A program made the position numbers and the translations under genes. The notes beneath the pieces are model-generated. The model did no database searches. It saw only the letters and a program-made list of their open reading frames with translations, and was not told the origin of the DNA. Positions 8,969-18,977 of a DNA stretch of 64,000 nt are shown here, piece by piece (the first letter of the stretch is position 1; each line of letters opens with the position of its first letter). Source of the DNA: Pseudomonadales bacterium (GTDB lineage: Bacteria > Pseudomonadota > Gammaproteobacteria > Pseudomonadales > Azotimanducaceae); the NCBI GenBank assembly GCA_028285415.1, contig JANQPF010000021.1, forward strand, positions 163,433 to 227,432. Reading direction: 5' to 3'.

Positions 8969-9778
8969 TTGGGTTCTGACCCTTCACTTCCCATTGGCGT
9001 ATTCGACTCCGGAATGGGTGGCCTCACCGTCCTTGCGGAGCTGCGTCGCCAGCTGCCTGGCGAACGATTCATCTACCTGGGGGACACCGCCCGCCTGCCT
9101 TACGGAACCAAGTCACCGGACACGGTCGTGCGGTACGCCACGCAGGCGTCTGATCAGCTGGTTGAGCGCGGGGTGAAAGCGTTGGTGGTGGCATGTAACA
9201 CAGCGTCGGCGTTTGCACTGGATCACCTTGCAGAGCACTTTGCGCCGCTGCCGGTTTACGGGGTGGTCGAGCCGGGGGCCGCTGCCGCTGCCCGCGAAGC
9301 AGACGCGAGCGGGGTGCTGGTGCTGGCGACGGAGAGCACAATTCAAGGTGGCGCCTATCAGCGCGCGCTTACCGCGCTTGCGCCCCGCTTGCCGGTCTTC
9401 GGGCGGGCGTGCCCACTGTGGGTAACGCTCGCCGAGCAGGGGCCGCAGGATCGCGCGCTGACCGAGCCCGTGCTGGCGCACTACGTCAGCGGATTCGTAG
9501 CCAACGGTCCACGCACCGTTCTGCTCGGCTGCACGCACTTCCCTGTGTTTCGCGAAGCCCTGGCCACGGTGTTACCCACCGATGCGCGTATCGTGGACTC
9601 AGCGCGCACGACCGCCGCTGCTGTCGCCGCTGAGCTTCGCGCTCACGAACTGCTGAACACAGACGGCTCGGGCCAATGCCGCTACCTCGCCACCGATGGC
9701 GTCGCCCGCTTTCAGCGTGTGGGCAGCTACTTTCTTGGCGGGGTTGCTGAGATCAACGCTGAGCTCGTGGATCTTTGA
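8969..9778 (+). CDS. murI: Glutamate racemase
   Basis: This cofactor-free enzyme makes D-glutamate for peptidoglycan. Both catalytic cysteines are visible, in VVACNTASA and in LLGCTHFPVF, with the N-terminal GVFDSGMGGLTVL motif and the GDTARLPYG loop. The 269 residues match the family length. No ATG lies upstream of the first conserved motif, so translation must begin at a non-ATG codon; TTG at 8969 fits best. The 3' end is convergent with nth, 9 nt away. Confidence 0.94.
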   Translation: MGSDPSLPIGVFDSGMGGLTVLAELRRQLPGERFIYLGDTARLPYGTKSPDTVVRYATQASDQLVERGVKALVVACNTASAFALDHLAEHFAPLPVYGVVEPGAAAAAREADASGVLVLATESTIQGGAYQRALTALAPRLPVFGRACPLWVTLAEQGPQDRALTEPVLAHYVSGFVANGPRTVLLGCTHFPVFREALATVLPTDARIVDSARTTAAAVAAELRAHELLNTDGSGQCRYLATDGVARFQRVGSYFLGGVAEINAELVDL

Positions 9779-9787
9779 TCCGCGTGA

Positions 9788-10426
9788 TCATTCGATCTCC
9801 GTTTTCTCTTTGAACTCACAGAGGTCTTCGATGAGGCAGGATCCACAGCGGGGCTTGCGCGCCACGCAGGTGTAGCGTCCGTGCAGGATGAGCCAGTGAT
9901 GGGCGTCCTGCTTGTACTCAGCCGGTACAACTTTCAACAGCTTCTGCTCGACCTGATTGACGTTTTTCCCCTGGGCAATCCGTGTGCGGTTCGACACCCT
10001 GAAGATGTGGGTGTCCACGGCGATCGTCGGGTGACCAAACGCGGTGTTGAGAATCACGTTGGCGGTTTTGCGGCCGACGCCGGGGAGGGCTTCCAGGGCT
10101 TCGCGATCCTCGGGCACCTCGCCGTTGTGCTCATCGAGCAGTATCCGGCAGGTTTTGACGACGTTGGTGGCCTTGGTGTTGAACAGGCCAATCGTCTTGA
10201 TGTACTCCTTCAGGCGTTTTTCGCCGAGCTTGTGCAGCGCGGCCGGTGTGTTCGCTTTCTTAAAAAGCGGTCCGGTTGCCTTGTTGACGCTGACGTCGGT
10301 GGCCTGGGCCGAGAGAATCACGGCAATCAGAAGCTCAAACGGAGAGCTGTACTCGAGCTCCGTCGTGGGCTTGGGGTTGGCTGTCTGAAAGCGGGCGAAA
10401 ATCTGTGCACGTTTGTCGTTGTTCAT
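9788..10426 (-). CDS. nth: Endonuclease III
   Basis: A base-excision repair glycosylase/AP lyase for oxidised pyrimidines. It has the helix-hairpin-helix LPGVGRKTANVIL with the catalytic lysine, the catalytic aspartate in VDTHIFRVSNR, and a C-terminal [4Fe-4S] loop with four cysteines (about CVARKPRCGSCLIEDLC). At 212 residues it has the normal size. Its ATG overlaps the rnfE stop codon, making it the last gene of the rnf operon, a linkage known from E. coli and Pseudomonas. Confidence 0.96.
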   Translation of the reverse strand: MNNDKRAQIFARFQTANPKPTTELEYSSPFELLIAVILSAQATDVSVNKATGPLFKKANTPAALHKLGEKRLKEYIKTIGLFNTKATNVVKTCRILLDEHNGEVPEDREALEALPGVGRKTANVILNTAFGHPTIAVDTHIFRVSNRTRIAQGKNVNQVEQKLLKVVPAEYKQDAHHWLILHGRYTCVARKPRCGSCLIEDLCEFKEKTEIE

Positions 10427-11079
10427 GTGGCGTCCGTATCCGGGGTTGTCGTAGCGGGCCTGGCGCGCAGGAGGCGATTGCCGAGCGCAAGCAGCAGGCC
10501 CGCGACGATGAAAGCGCCGGGGGCCAGCGCCGCCAGCGGCAGCACCTCAAATCCCAGCGAGATTTGCCAGCCTGCCGCGTGAGTGCCAAAGAGATGCTCT
10601 GCGTCGCGCAAGAGCGTCCCATGGGCAAGCACCTCGCGGACGGCGCCGAGTGTCACCAGCGCAAGCGCAAAGCCTGCTGCCGTTCCGGCGGCGTCAAGAA
10701 GGCTCCTGCCGACGGGCTGACGGCTTGCAAACGCTTCAGCGCGCCCGAGGATCATGCAGTTGGTCACGATGATCTGCACAAAAAGCGCAATCTTCTCATA
10801 GAGACCATAGGCGTACGCCTCGAGAAGCAGCGTTGCCACCGTCGTGAACGTGGCGATGATGAGCACAAAGCAGGGCAGGCGGGCCATGTCCGGTATCTGT
10901 CGGCGAAGCACGGAAATGAGCGTGTTGCTCCCAATCACCACAAATGCCGAAGCTGCGGCGAGTCCCAGCGCGTTGACGACGCTGTTGCTGACTGCCAGCA
11001 GCGGACAGAGGCCCAGCAGCTGCGCCCAGGCTGGATTGCGGGCGATGGCGGCGCTGGCGAAGGTTGAATCAGGAACCAC
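10423..11079 (-). CDS. rnfE: Rnf complex membrane subunit RnfE
   Basis: The protein has six predicted membrane helices and pairs with RnfA. Its two conserved cysteine sites are LGLCPLLAVSNS near the start and IVTNCMILGRAEAFAS in the middle; in related Rnf/Nqr complexes the matching cysteines of the two subunits hold a [2Fe-2S] cluster in the membrane. A GTG at 11079, overlapping the rnfG stop by 11 nt, gives 218 residues. A longer open frame upstream runs through rnfG and is not credible as protein. Stop overlaps the nth start by 4 nt. Confidence 0.9.
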   Translation of the reverse strand: MVPDSTFASAAIARNPAWAQLLGLCPLLAVSNSVVNALGLAAASAFVVIGSNTLISVLRRQIPDMARLPCFVLIIATFTTVATLLLEAYAYGLYEKIALFVQIIVTNCMILGRAEAFASRQPVGRSLLDAAGTAAGFALALVTLGAVREVLAHGTLLRDAEHLFGTHAAGWQISLGFEVLPLAALAPGAFIVAGLLLALGNRLLRARPATTTPDTDAT

Positions 11080-11563
11080 AGCTCGAGACCTCGCGTTCGA
11101 AAATGCCAGCCAGCTCGTCCGCAGCGTGGCGCATGGCGTCGCTGGTGATGGTGGCACCACTGACCGTATCCAGTGAACGCCATTCTTTGACGGGCAAGCC
11201 GTCGAGCTCAGGTATCCAGCTGCTGCGGGCATGATCGATGAAGTCACCAATGCCCGGGGTCTCACGGTGCGCCGTCACCCGCAGGCTCAAGGTGCCGCTG
11301 CGGTAGAAAGCCAGCAGATCGATGGGTCCAGCGTAGCCGTTCGCCTCGTGGCGGCGGAAGAGCCAGGCGGGGCAGTCACCAAACTGTGCTGCGTCAGGGT
11401 TCATGCCTTCGGGCAGCGCCCTGCCAAGCAGCGCCTCTGCCAGCGCCCGCGCGCGGGCCTGGCGGGCATACTCGATGTCGGGCCGCGTCAGCGCATCCGT
11501 GGCGACCAGGAGCCCGGCGCAGGCTGCGCCGATGACGACAACGGTCGTGAGCGCGCGAATCAT
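11069..11563 (-). CDS. rnfG: Rnf complex flavoprotein subunit RnfG
   Basis: A single N-terminal membrane helix (about 5-23) is followed by a periplasmic FMN-binding domain. The covalent FMN site SGATIT is present, with Thr138 the likely attachment residue, along with HRETPGIGD, another family motif. At 164 residues it is shorter than most RnfG proteins (about 200), mainly through a compact central part. A flavin transferase (ApbE) is needed for FMN attachment; none is encoded in this window. It overlaps rnfD by 4 nt. Confidence 0.9.
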   Translation of the reverse strand: MIRALTTVVVIGAACAGLLVATDALTRPDIEYARQARARALAEALLGRALPEGMNPDAAQFGDCPAWLFRRHEANGYAGPIDLLAFYRSGTLSLRVTAHRETPGIGDFIDHARSSWIPELDGLPVKEWRSLDTVSGATITSDAMRHAADELAGIFEREVSSCGS

Positions 11564-12480
11564 GAGGCTCTCCGCGCCACCAGCGGCGCTTCATAGCGGT
11601 TCATCAACGGTACGAAGGCGTTTGCAAAGAGCACTGCAAAGGCGATGCCGTCGGGGAAGCTGCCGTAGGCGCGAATCAGATAGATCAGGACGCCAATCAT
11701 CAGTCCATAGAGGATCTGATTACGCGGCGTACGCGGATGACTCACCGGATCGGTGGCGATGAAGAAGGCGGCTGCGACGGTGCCGCCGGTTGTCCAGTGG
11801 AAGAAGGTCGATCCGAGGCTGGTGGACGAACCCTGGTCGTAGCCGAAAAGTGCTGCAAGCGCGACCCCGCCCATTACCGCCGCTGGCACGCGCCAGGCGG
11901 CAAGGCGCAGGTAAAGGAGTACAAGTCCACCGGCGAGAAAGCAGAAGGCGACAACCCGTTGATCAGCGCCGGCCTTGGGGTGAGCCGCCACAAACTCGGC
12001 CACGGTCAGGCCTTCGCGGTAACGAAACTCGCTCAATAGCGTGGCGCCGCTGAAGCCGTCGACACCGGCCGGCGCGGGCCAGTGTGCCAGCGCTTCGGGA
12101 AAGGACACCATGACCACTGCGTAGCCGACCATCGCCGGATTGAAGACGTTCTGACCGAGCCCGCCGTAGACGTGTTTGCCGAGCCCGAGTGCCGCCAGTG
12201 CAGCAAGTGCCAGAATGCCGGGCGCCACATAGGGCGGCAGACAGATGGCAATGAGCCAGCCGGTGAGGAGCGCGCTCAGATCTTTGAGGTGAAAGCTGAT
12301 GTCTCTGAGGCTGCGTGTCCCAGCTGCGAGGAGAAACACCGCCTCCGCGATGAGCGCAAAACCGCTCATCCACGCCAGATTCCAGAGCACGCCGAAGCCC
12401 CACACCGAGACCATTGCGGCGACTCCCGGAACGAGGGCGGCGAGCACAATCAGCATGATCCGCGACGTGCTCATGTCCAT
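11560..12480 (-). CDS. rnfD: Rnf complex membrane flavoprotein RnfD
   Basis: A polytopic membrane subunit of 306 residues with a second covalent FMN site, DGFSGATLL, where Thr147 is the expected attachment residue. [16 protein letters not shown] is the conserved family segment. Together with RnfG it passes electrons through the membrane and is thought to couple that to Na+ or H+ movement. Its start lies 10 nt inside the end of the upstream rnfB fusion gene, where rnfC would normally intervene. The spacing is seamless, with no leftover rnfC sequence. Confidence 0.92.
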   Translation of the reverse strand: MDMSTSRIMLIVLAALVPGVAAMVSVWGFGVLWNLAWMSGFALIAEAVFLLAAGTRSLRDISFHLKDLSALLTGWLIAICLPPYVAPGILALAALAALGLGKHVYGGLGQNVFNPAMVGYAVVMVSFPEALAHWPAPAGVDGFSGATLLSEFRYREGLTVAEFVAAHPKAGADQRVVAFCFLAGGLVLLYLRLAAWRVPAAVMGGVALAALFGYDQGSSTSLGSTFFHWTTGGTVAAAFFIATDPVSHPRTPRNQILYGLMIGVLIYLIRAYGSFPDGIAFAVLFANAFVPLMNRYEAPLVARRAS

Positions 12481-13361
12481 GAGCGTGTGCCCTTTTGTTT
12501 CAATCTGGCGCTGCGCCTGGATTCAGCGCTGGCGGCGTGTTCAGCATGGCGGGCAGCATGGGCGTCGTAACGCTGCTTGAAACGCCGGCGCGAGGCGTCC
12601 TCCGCGGCAGCAAGGGTCAGCTCGCGCTTGTGCGTCGAAAACTCGGCTGCCAGGTTGATGCCGCTGGGGCAGGCGCGGTCGCAGAGTCCGCATTCGATGC
12701 AGTTGCCGAGACCCTGGTCGCGGGCAGTTTCGAGGTGGCCCTGGCGCACATTCTGAATGAGGCTCATGACCGGCAGCTCCACGGGGCAGACCGGATCGCA
12801 ACGGCTGCATTTGATGCACGCACGCAGCGGCACCGCCAGGACTGGTTTCGGTGGCTCACGCCGCCGTGCGGGTGCGGCCACGTCAATCATCTCGATGCAA
12901 TCCACCGGGCAGGGCGCAACGCAGAGCTCACAACCGGTGCACTCGTCGGTGATGACCGTGTGCATATAGTTTGGCGCGCCGACAATGGCGTCGACCGGGC
13001 AGGCGGGCAGGCAGAGTGTGCAGCCTATGCATTCTGTTTCATCAATGACGGCAAGCTTGACGGGCGTGGGTGCTGGCGGCACGCCGCCGGACGCGCCCAT
13101 CAGACGCTGCAGCTCGGCGTGGGTTGCCGCGCCGCCGGGTGGGCAGAGATCCAATGCCGCCGCGCCGCCTGCGACCGCCTCCGCGTAGGGCCGGCAACCG
13201 GGATAGCCGCACTGCGCGCACTGGGTCTGCGGGAGTGTTGCGTCGATCGCATCGACGAGGGGGCTTGCATTGCGCGGGTAACGTCGGCCGAGTGCAAGGA
13301 ACGCCACGGCGAATATGAGCAACGTGCCAATCAGCAGGAGCGGCGTTGCGACAGCGTTCAC
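12471..13361 (-). CDS. rnfB: RnfB fused to the C-terminal ferredoxin domain of RnfC
   Basis: The 296-residue protein starts at GTG 13361. Residues 1-175 are a normal RnfB: an N-terminal membrane helix (about 7-25), a four-cysteine [4Fe-4S] domain at C48, C51, C56 and C73, and two ferredoxin clusters at C111/114/117/121 and C141/144/147/151. RnfB should end here. Instead a second pair of cluster sites follows (C182/185/188/192 and C221/224/227/231), then [14 protein letters not shown] and a basic, alanine-rich helix. This matches the C-terminal domain of RnfC, including the [13 protein letters not shown] motif. The RnfC NADH/FMN and SLBB parts are absent. It overlaps rnfA by 4 nt and rnfD by 10 nt. 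Confidence 0.85.
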   Translation of the reverse strand: MNAVATPLLLIGTLLIFAVAFLALGRRYPRNASPLVDAIDATLPQTQCAQCGYPGCRPYAEAVAGGAAALDLCPPGGAATHAELQRLMGASGGVPPAPTPVKLAVIDETECIGCTLCLPACPVDAIVGAPNYMHTVITDECTGCELCVAPCPVDCIEMIDVAAPARRREPPKPVLAVPLRACIKCSRCDPVCPVELPVMSLIQNVRQGHLETARDQGLGNCIECGLCDRACPSGINLAAEFSTHKRELTLAAAEDASRRRFKQRYDAHAARHAEHAASAESRRSARLKQKGTRSWT

Positions 13362-13936
13362 CCGGCCAGCCCCGTCAATCCCATGAATGCGAGGCTCATG
13401 ATGCCCGCGCTGATCAGCGCAATGGGCGCGCCGCGGAACGGCGCAGGAATGCCCTCATGATCGAGCGTCTCGCGCATCGCGCCGAAGAGCACCATCACGA
13501 GTGTAAACCCACCGGCGGCGCCGATGCTGAAGACGAGCGTCTCCAGGAGGCTCAGATCCTGGCTGGTGGCCAGGAGCGCCACGCCCAGCACCGCGCAGTT
13601 ACTGGTAATGAGCGGCAGATAGATGCCAAGCATCTGATGCAGCACCACGGAGGTGGCTTCTATGTAGCGGGAAACAAGCTGCACGACACCTGCGATTACC
13701 ACGATGAAAAGGATGATGCGCAGGTACTCGAGCTCGAGCGGGACGAGCACGCCGTGATAGACGAGGTGCGCAATGACCGCGGCAAGCGTCAGCACAAACG
13801 TGGTTGCGACTCCGGTGGCAAGCGCGGTGTCGTAACCCCGGGTGATGCCCATGAACGGGCAGAGACCGAGGAACTGGGCCAGGACAAAATTGTTGACCAG
13901 CAGCGCGCCGATCAGAAGCAGCGCTAGATCAGCCAT
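13358..13936 (-). CDS. rnfA: Rnf complex membrane subunit RnfA
   Basis: A six-helix membrane protein of 192 residues, normal for the family. It is homologous to RnfE in inverted topology. The [2Fe-2S] cysteines lie in [10 protein letters not shown] near residue 26 and [10 protein letters not shown] near the middle. It begins the rnf set and lies 27 nt after metG, so metG-rnfABDGE-nth is likely one transcript. The metG link is also seen in Pseudomonas. Confidence 0.95.
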   Translation of the reverse strand: MADLALLLIGALLVNNFVLAQFLGLCPFMGITRGYDTALATGVATTFVLTLAAVIAHLVYHGVLVPLELEYLRIILFIVVIAGVVQLVSRYIEATSVVLHQMLGIYLPLITSNCAVLGVALLATSQDLSLLETLVFSIGAAGGFTLVMVLFGAMRETLDHEGIPAPFRGAPIALISAGIMSLAFMGLTGLAG

Positions 13937-13963
13937 CGCTTGGCTAGCACCCTCGTCCTGACA

Positions 13964-15979
13964 CTAGCGCACGTCCATGCCGGGCTCAGCACCGCTGTCG
14001 GGACTCAGGAGGAAAATGTCTTTTCCGCCGGGACCCGCGGCCAGCACCATGCCCTCGGAGACGCCGAAGCGCATTTTGCGTGGCGCGAGATTGGCGACGA
14101 CAACCGTGAGCTTGCCGACGAGATCTGCCGGATCGTACGCCTCGCGTATGCCGGAGAAAACCTGGCGCTCATGGTCGCCCACGTCCAGGGTCAGCTGCAG
14201 GAGCTTGTCCGCGCCGTCCACGAGCTCAGCGGCGACAATTTTTGCAACCTTGAGCTCAACCTTCGCAAAGTCGTCGATGTTGATGAACTCATCGTCAGCA
14301 GCCGGTGCATCGCCGTCTGCCGTCGTCGCCTCGGAAGGCGCTTCTGCAGACGCTGCAACCAGCTTGTCGACGGTTTTCATCTCCATGCGCGCGAGCATGG
14401 CTTTGAACTTGGCGATGGTGTGTCCCAGGAGTGGTGTCTGTGCATCCGCCCACGTGAGCGGCTCAACCTGCAGGAAAGCCTCGGTCTTGGCCGCCATCTC
14501 CGGCAGGATCGGTTTCAGGTAAATCGCGAGCACGCGGAACATGTTGATGGCCTGGCTGCAGACGAGCTGCACATCCTCGCGCCGTTCCGGGTCTTTGTTG
14601 AGGTTCCACGGTTCGTGCTGGGCAATGTACTGATTGGCGAGATCGGCAAGCGCCGTGATCTCTCTGACCGCTTTGCTCGTATCGTCCGCTTCGTAGTACT
14701 CGGCGATCGCCTCGCTCTGTGCAGTGAATTTCTGCCACAGCTCGCCGTCGTGCATGGTGTCGGCCAGCTTGCCGTCGAAGCCCTTGACCAGGAATCCGGC
14801 GCAGCGGCTGGCAATGTTGATGACCTTGCCAACGAGGTCCGAATTGACGCGCTGCACGAAGTCTTCCAGATTGATGTCGACGTCGTCGGCAGTGCCGTTC
14901 AGTTTGGTGGCGTAGTAGTAGCGCAGGTACTCGGGATCGAGATAGTCGAGGTAGTCGTTTGCCAGAATGAAGGTGCCGCGGCTCTTCGACATTTTTGTGC
15001 CGTTCACAGTGATGAAGCCGTGGGTGTGAATGCGCGTAGGCGTGCGGAAACCGGCACCGTCCAGCACCGCCGGCCAGAAGAGCGCGTGGAAGTTGATGAT
15101 GTCCTTGCCGATGAAGTGATGCACTTCGTACTCACTCTCAGGTTGCCAGAAATCGTCGAACTGCATGTCGTTTCTCTGATCACAGAACTTCTGGAAGCTC
15201 GCCATGTAGCCGATGGGGGCATCCATCCACACGTAGAAGTACTTGTCAGTGGTGCCCGGAATGACAAAGCCGAAGTAGGGGGCATCGCGGGAGATGTCCC
15301 AGGCTTTGAGCCCGCCGTCGAGCCACTCAGCGAGCTTGTTGGCTATCTCCGGCTGCACCGCGCCGGAACGGGTCCACTTCTTGAGGAAGTCGGTGTACTG
15401 GGGCAGATCGAAGAAATAGTGCTCTGATGCCTTCAGCTCGGGGGTGGCGCCGGAATAGACCGACTTCGGGTTTTTGAGATCCGTCGCATCGTAGGTGGCG
15501 CCGCAGACTTCGCAGTTGTCGCCGTATTGACCCGCAGCGCCGCAGTTCGGACATTCGCCCACGACGAAGCGGTCCGCGAGAAAAAGCTTCTTTTCGGGGT
15601 CGTAGAGCTGCTCGACTTCGCGGGTGAAGATGAGACCGCGCGCCTGCAGGCGTTCATAGATGAGCTCGGAGAAATGCCGGTTTTCATCGGAATGGGTCGA
15701 GTAGTAGTTATCGTGGCTGACTAAGAAGCGCTCGAAATCGCTGACGTGATCTCTGCGCACCGCTTCGATCAGCTGCTCGGGCGCCACGCCGTCTTCTTCC
15801 GCGCGAATCATGGTGGCCGTGCCGTGCGTGTCGTCGGCGCAGACGTAGACAACCTGGTGACCGCGCATGCGCTGAAAGCGCACCCAGATGTCGGTCTGGA
15901 CGTGCTCATACATATGGCCAAGGTGAATTGGTCCATTGGCGTTGGGCAGCGCGCTGGTCACAAGAATGTTACGAGTCAT
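13964..15979 (-). CDS. metG: Methionyl-tRNA synthetase
   Basis: A class I synthetase of 671 residues. The HIGH box is HLGH at 19-22, KMSKS is at 329-333, and a zinc knuckle uses C143, C146, C156 and C159. From about residue 565 there is an EMAP-II-like tRNA-binding domain with [17 protein letters not shown], as in the long dimeric form. The start at 15979 ([17 protein letters not shown]) is the family start; the open frame further upstream is not conserved. Divergent from mrp across 123 nt, which must contain both promoters. Confidence 0.97.
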   Translation of the reverse strand: MTRNILVTSALPNANGPIHLGHMYEHVQTDIWVRFQRMRGHQVVYVCADDTHGTATMIRAEEDGVAPEQLIEAVRRDHVSDFERFLVSHDNYYSTHSDENRHFSELIYERLQARGLIFTREVEQLYDPEKKLFLADRFVVGECPNCGAAGQYGDNCEVCGATYDATDLKNPKSVYSGATPELKASEHYFFDLPQYTDFLKKWTRSGAVQPEIANKLAEWLDGGLKAWDISRDAPYFGFVIPGTTDKYFYVWMDAPIGYMASFQKFCDQRNDMQFDDFWQPESEYEVHHFIGKDIINFHALFWPAVLDGAGFRTPTRIHTHGFITVNGTKMSKSRGTFILANDYLDYLDPEYLRYYYATKLNGTADDVDINLEDFVQRVNSDLVGKVINIASRCAGFLVKGFDGKLADTMHDGELWQKFTAQSEAIAEYYEADDTSKAVREITALADLANQYIAQHEPWNLNKDPERREDVQLVCSQAINMFRVLAIYLKPILPEMAAKTEAFLQVEPLTWADAQTPLLGHTIAKFKAMLARMEMKTVDKLVAASAEAPSEATTADGDAPAADDEFINIDDFAKVELKVAKIVAAELVDGADKLLQLTLDVGDHERQVFSGIREAYDPADLVGKLTVVVANLAPRKMRFGVSEGMVLAAGPGGKDIFLLSPDSGAEPGMDVR

Positions 15980-16102
15980 ACCCGCTCTCAAATCCGCGTG
16001 GTGGCAAAAGGGCGCTAATTCTACCCATAGGTACCGGCAGAAAATAGGCAGATTGGTGCGCACCCACTTATACTGGGCGGCTTTCTCCAACCCTGAGCAG
16101 AC

Positions 16103-17116
16103 ATGAAAGTCGAAGATTTTGTAGACCCTTACCTCGGCAAAACCTGGGGCCAGCTGGGCGCACGGGTGCTCACCAGCGGCAGGCAGGTGGCCGTCACCCT
16201 CGGCTACCCGGCTGCGGGTATGCAGGCTGAGCTGACCGAGGCATTGTCGGCGCACCTGGGCGGCGCCGAGGTAGAGCTGGAACTCGCCTTCAGCGCGCCG
16301 CGCGGCCGCGGCTTCGGCCAGGTCAAGCACATCATCGCCGTGGCCTCGGGTAAAGGCGGCGTCGGCAAATCGACCACCGCCGTGAACCTGGCGCTGGCGC
16401 TCGATGCCGAAGGGGCCAAAGTTGGCCTCCTCGACGCCGACATCTACGGCCCGAGCCAGGGCATGATGCTAGGCGTCGACGAAGGTCGCCGGCCCGCGAT
16501 CAAGGACGGCAAGTTCTTCGAACCCATTCGCGCCCACGGTCTCAAAGCCATGTCCATGAGCTTCATGGTGACCGACTCGACACCCATGGTCTGGCGTGGC
16601 CCGATGGCGTCCGGCGCGTTGCAGCAGATCCTCACCCAGACCCTGTGGGACGACCTCGACTACCTCATTGTGGATATGCCGCCGGGCACCGGTGACATAC
16701 AGCTGACGCTCTCTCAGAAAGTGCCGGTCGCGGGTGCGGTCATTGTCACGACGCCGCAGGACATTGCGCTCCTGGATGCGGTCAAAGGCATTGAGATGTT
16801 CGCCAAGGTGGACATCCCCGTGCTCGGCATCATCGAGAACATGAGCGTGCACTGCTGTCCGAACTGCGGTCATGTCAGCCATCTGTTTGGCGAAGGCGGC
16901 GGTACCCGCGTGGCGACGGAGCTGGGTGTGCCGCTGCTCGGCGAGCTGCCGCTGGCCATGGAGATCCGCGAGCAGGCCGACAGCGGCAAGCCGACGGTGC
17001 GTGCCGATCCGGAATCCGAGGTGAGCGCCATCTACCGTAAAGCCGCCCGCCATATGGCGGCGCGACTGTGGGATCAGGAGCAGGCGGCGCCGACCATACG
17101 GATGGTGGACGACTGA
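16103..17116 (+). CDS. mrp: Mrp/ApbC-type iron-sulfur carrier ATPase
   Basis: A ParA-family P-loop NTPase that holds and transfers [4Fe-4S] clusters. The deviant Walker A motif SGKGGVGKS is at 82-90, with a second signature lysine. [15 protein letters not shown] is the Walker B region, and a C-terminal CPNC pair in [11 protein letters not shown] is the cluster site. The N-terminal MIP18-like domain (about 1-70) is short and divergent. At 337 residues it is near normal length. The mrp-metG divergent pair with dcd downstream matches Pseudomonas order. Confidence 0.93.
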   Translation: MKVEDFVDPYLGKTWGQLGARVLTSGRQVAVTLGYPAAGMQAELTEALSAHLGGAEVELELAFSAPRGRGFGQVKHIIAVASGKGGVGKSTTAVNLALALDAEGAKVGLLDADIYGPSQGMMLGVDEGRRPAIKDGKFFEPIRAHGLKAMSMSFMVTDSTPMVWRGPMASGALQQILTQTLWDDLDYLIVDMPPGTGDIQLTLSQKVPVAGAVIVTTPQDIALLDAVKGIEMFAKVDIPVLGIIENMSVHCCPNCGHVSHLFGEGGGTRVATELGVPLLGELPLAMEIREQADSGKPTVRADPESEVSAIYRKAARHMAARLWDQEQAAPTIRMVDD

Positions 17117-17170
17117 TCCGGGTAAGGACGCTGAAGCCAACCCTCGACCGAATAGAACAAGGAAAACCGC

Positions 17171-17734
17171 ATGACCATCAAATCCGACCGCTGGATCATT
17201 GAGCAGGCCAACAATGGGATGATTGAGCCGTTCGAGGCCGGCCAGGTGCGTGAAACCGGGGGCCAGAAAGTCATCTCGTACGGCACGTCGAGCTATGGCT
17301 ATGACGTGCGCTGCGCGCCGCAGTTCAAAGTGTTCACCAACATCCATTCAGCAACGGTTGATCCCAAGGCGTTTGATGAGGACAGCTTCGTCGACGTGGA
17401 AGGCGACGTTTGTGTGATTCCACCCAATTCGTTTGCGCTTGCAAGCACGGTCGAGTACTTCCGCATTCCGGAAGACGTGCTCACCATCTGTCTCGGCAAA
17501 TCGACTTACGCGCGCTGCGGGATCATCGTCAACGTGACGCCGCTCGAGCCCGAGTGGGAGGGTCACGTGACGCTCGAGTTTTCCAACACGACCACGCTGC
17601 CGGCGAAGATTTACGCCAACGAAGGGGTGGCGCAGATGCTCTTTTTCCAGTCGGACGAACGCTGCGAGGTGACGTACAAGGATCGCGGCGGGAAGTATCA
17701 GGGACAGACGGGCGTGACGCTGCCGAAACCCTAG
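17171..17734 (+). CDS. dcd: dCTP deaminase
   Basis: This enzyme deaminates dCTP to dUTP, the main route to dTMP in many proteobacteria. The 187-residue protein carries [16 protein letters not shown] at the N-terminus, the active-site [10 protein letters not shown] with its arginine, and the substrate segment [22 protein letters not shown] precedes the ATG. It lies 54 nt after mrp and may be cotranscribed. Its stop codon overlaps the purM stop on the other strand. Confidence 0.96.
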   Translation: MTIKSDRWIIEQANNGMIEPFEAGQVRETGGQKVISYGTSSYGYDVRCAPQFKVFTNIHSATVDPKAFDEDSFVDVEGDVCVIPPNSFALASTVEYFRIPEDVLTICLGKSTYARCGIIVNVTPLEPEWEGHVTLEFSNTTTLPAKIYANEGVAQMLFFQSDERCEVTYKDRGGKYQGQTGVTLPKP

Positions 17735-18774
17735 CTGATGACGATCTGCTGGGATCCGGGCACAGCGTCTGCTGGCACGATCCGACCCACCTCGACCGGT
17801 GATTCGCCCGCGTCGATCAGCACGTCCGTCAGCGCGGATGCCGCTTGCGCATCCACAACCAGCAGAAAGCCGATGCCGCAGTTGAACGTGGTGAGCATCT
17901 CGCGTTCGTCGATGTTGCCGGCCTGCTGCAGCCAGGCAAAGAGCTCCGGGCGCTGCCAGCTGTCGAGATCGACGAGCGCGGCCTTGCCTGCCGGCAGCAC
18001 CCGCGGCACGTTCTCGTAAAAACCGCCGCCTGTGATGTGCACCATGGCGTGGATGTCTACCTGGCGGGCTGCCGCGAGAACCGAGCGCACGTAGATACGT
18101 GTGGGTGCCAGGAGCTCGTCGAGGAGCTCGGGATTGGGCTGCATGCCCTGGCGCTCCAGGACCTTTCGAATGAGTGAGTAGCCGTTACTGTGTGGACCCG
18201 AACTCGGCAGGCCGATGATGACGTCGTCGGCTGAAACCTTGCTGCCGTCAATGATGCGGGACTTTTCCACGACGCCCACGCAGAAACCGGCGAGGTCATA
18301 CTCGCTGCCGTCGTAGAAGCCCGGCATTTCCGCCGTTTCGCCGCCGGCGAGCGAGCAGCCGGCGAGCTCACAGCCGTGCGCAATGCCGTTGATCACCGTG
18401 GCGGCGGTATCGACGTCGAGCCTGCCGGTGGCGTAGTAATCGAGGAACAGAAAGGGCTCGGCGCCCGTGACCAGGACGTCGTTTGCACACATGGCAACCA
18501 GATCCTGGCCCACTCCTTCGTGGCGACTAAAATCAATGGCCAGCTTGAGTTTGGTGCCAACGCCGTCGGTTCCGGAAACGAGCACCGGTTCGCGATAGCC
18601 CGCGGGGATCTCCGTCATGGCTGCAAACCCACCGAGATTCGACAGCATCTCGGGCCGGTGCGTGGCTTTGCAGGCGGCGCTGATGCGGCTGACCAGCGCG
18701 TTGCCGGCTTCGATGTCGACACCGGCGTCTTTGTAACTCAGGCCGCTGGCGGGGTTGGGAGCGTCTTGGGACAA
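17731..18774 (-). CDS. purM: Phosphoribosylformylglycinamidine cyclo-ligase (AIR synthetase)
   Basis: Fifth step of purine synthesis: ATP-dependent closure of FGAM to AIR. The N-terminal [15 protein letters not shown] motif, the [13 protein letters not shown] segment and [13 protein letters not shown] are all present. A TTG at 18774 gives [18 protein letters not shown] and 347 residues, very close to E. coli PurM; the open frame upstream of this is not conserved. The usual downstream partner purN is missing: dcd is there, convergent. It is divergent from the DUF2066 gene, as in Pseudomonas. Confidence 0.94.
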   Translation of the reverse strand: MSQDAPNPASGLSYKDAGVDIEAGNALVSRISAACKATHRPEMLSNLGGFAAMTEIPAGYREPVLVSGTDGVGTKLKLAIDFSRHEGVGQDLVAMCANDVLVTGAEPFLFLDYYATGRLDVDTAATVINGIAHGCELAGCSLAGGETAEMPGFYDGSEYDLAGFCVGVVEKSRIIDGSKVSADDVIIGLPSSGPHSNGYSLIRKVLERQGMQPNPELLDELLAPTRIYVRSVLAAARQVDIHAMVHITGGGFYENVPRVLPAGKAALVDLDSWQRPELFAWLQQAGNIDEREMLTTFNCGIGFLLVVDAQAASALTDVLIDAGESPVEVGRIVPADAVPGSQQIVIS

Positions 18775-18904
18775 TACGTTTTCCGGGGTGCTTGCGAAAG
18801 AGCGCGAGTTTAGCAGACCTTGTACTCTTAACCGTCGCGGAATTTGGCTAAAATCTGTTGAGAACAAATAGAACGCCAGGGACGACATAGTGCTTGTCGA
18901 CGGA

Positions 18905-18957
18905 CAGGACTGAGTCCTGGCACTGATGTACCAGGGGGCTGCTGCTCCCTCACCTGG
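18905..18957 (+). promoter_or_regulatory. Two hairpins in the leader of the DUF2066 operon
   Basis: CAGGAC (18905-18910) and GTCCTG (18914-18919) form a three-base-loop hairpin. CCAGG (18931-18935) and CCTGG (18953-18957) bracket a second, extended by GGG (18936-18938) with CCC (18947-18949). They lie in the gap before the first gene of a four- or five-gene operon. Neither is followed by a T run. Their role, if any, is unknown. Confidence 0.35.
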
Positions 18958-18977
18958 CGAAAAAGAGTTTGAACCCC

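Noticed and set aside
12471..13361. A frameshift or missing sequence hiding a normal rnfC
   Set aside because: The fusion is in frame, all cysteines are spaced correctly, and the end overlaps rnfD by 10 nt, so there is no space for lost sequence, though an assembly deletion cannot be excluded by reading alone.
13940..15427. A 495-residue open frame on the plus strand opposite metG
   Set aside because: metG has every catalytic motif in the other strand; this frame has no recognisable motif.
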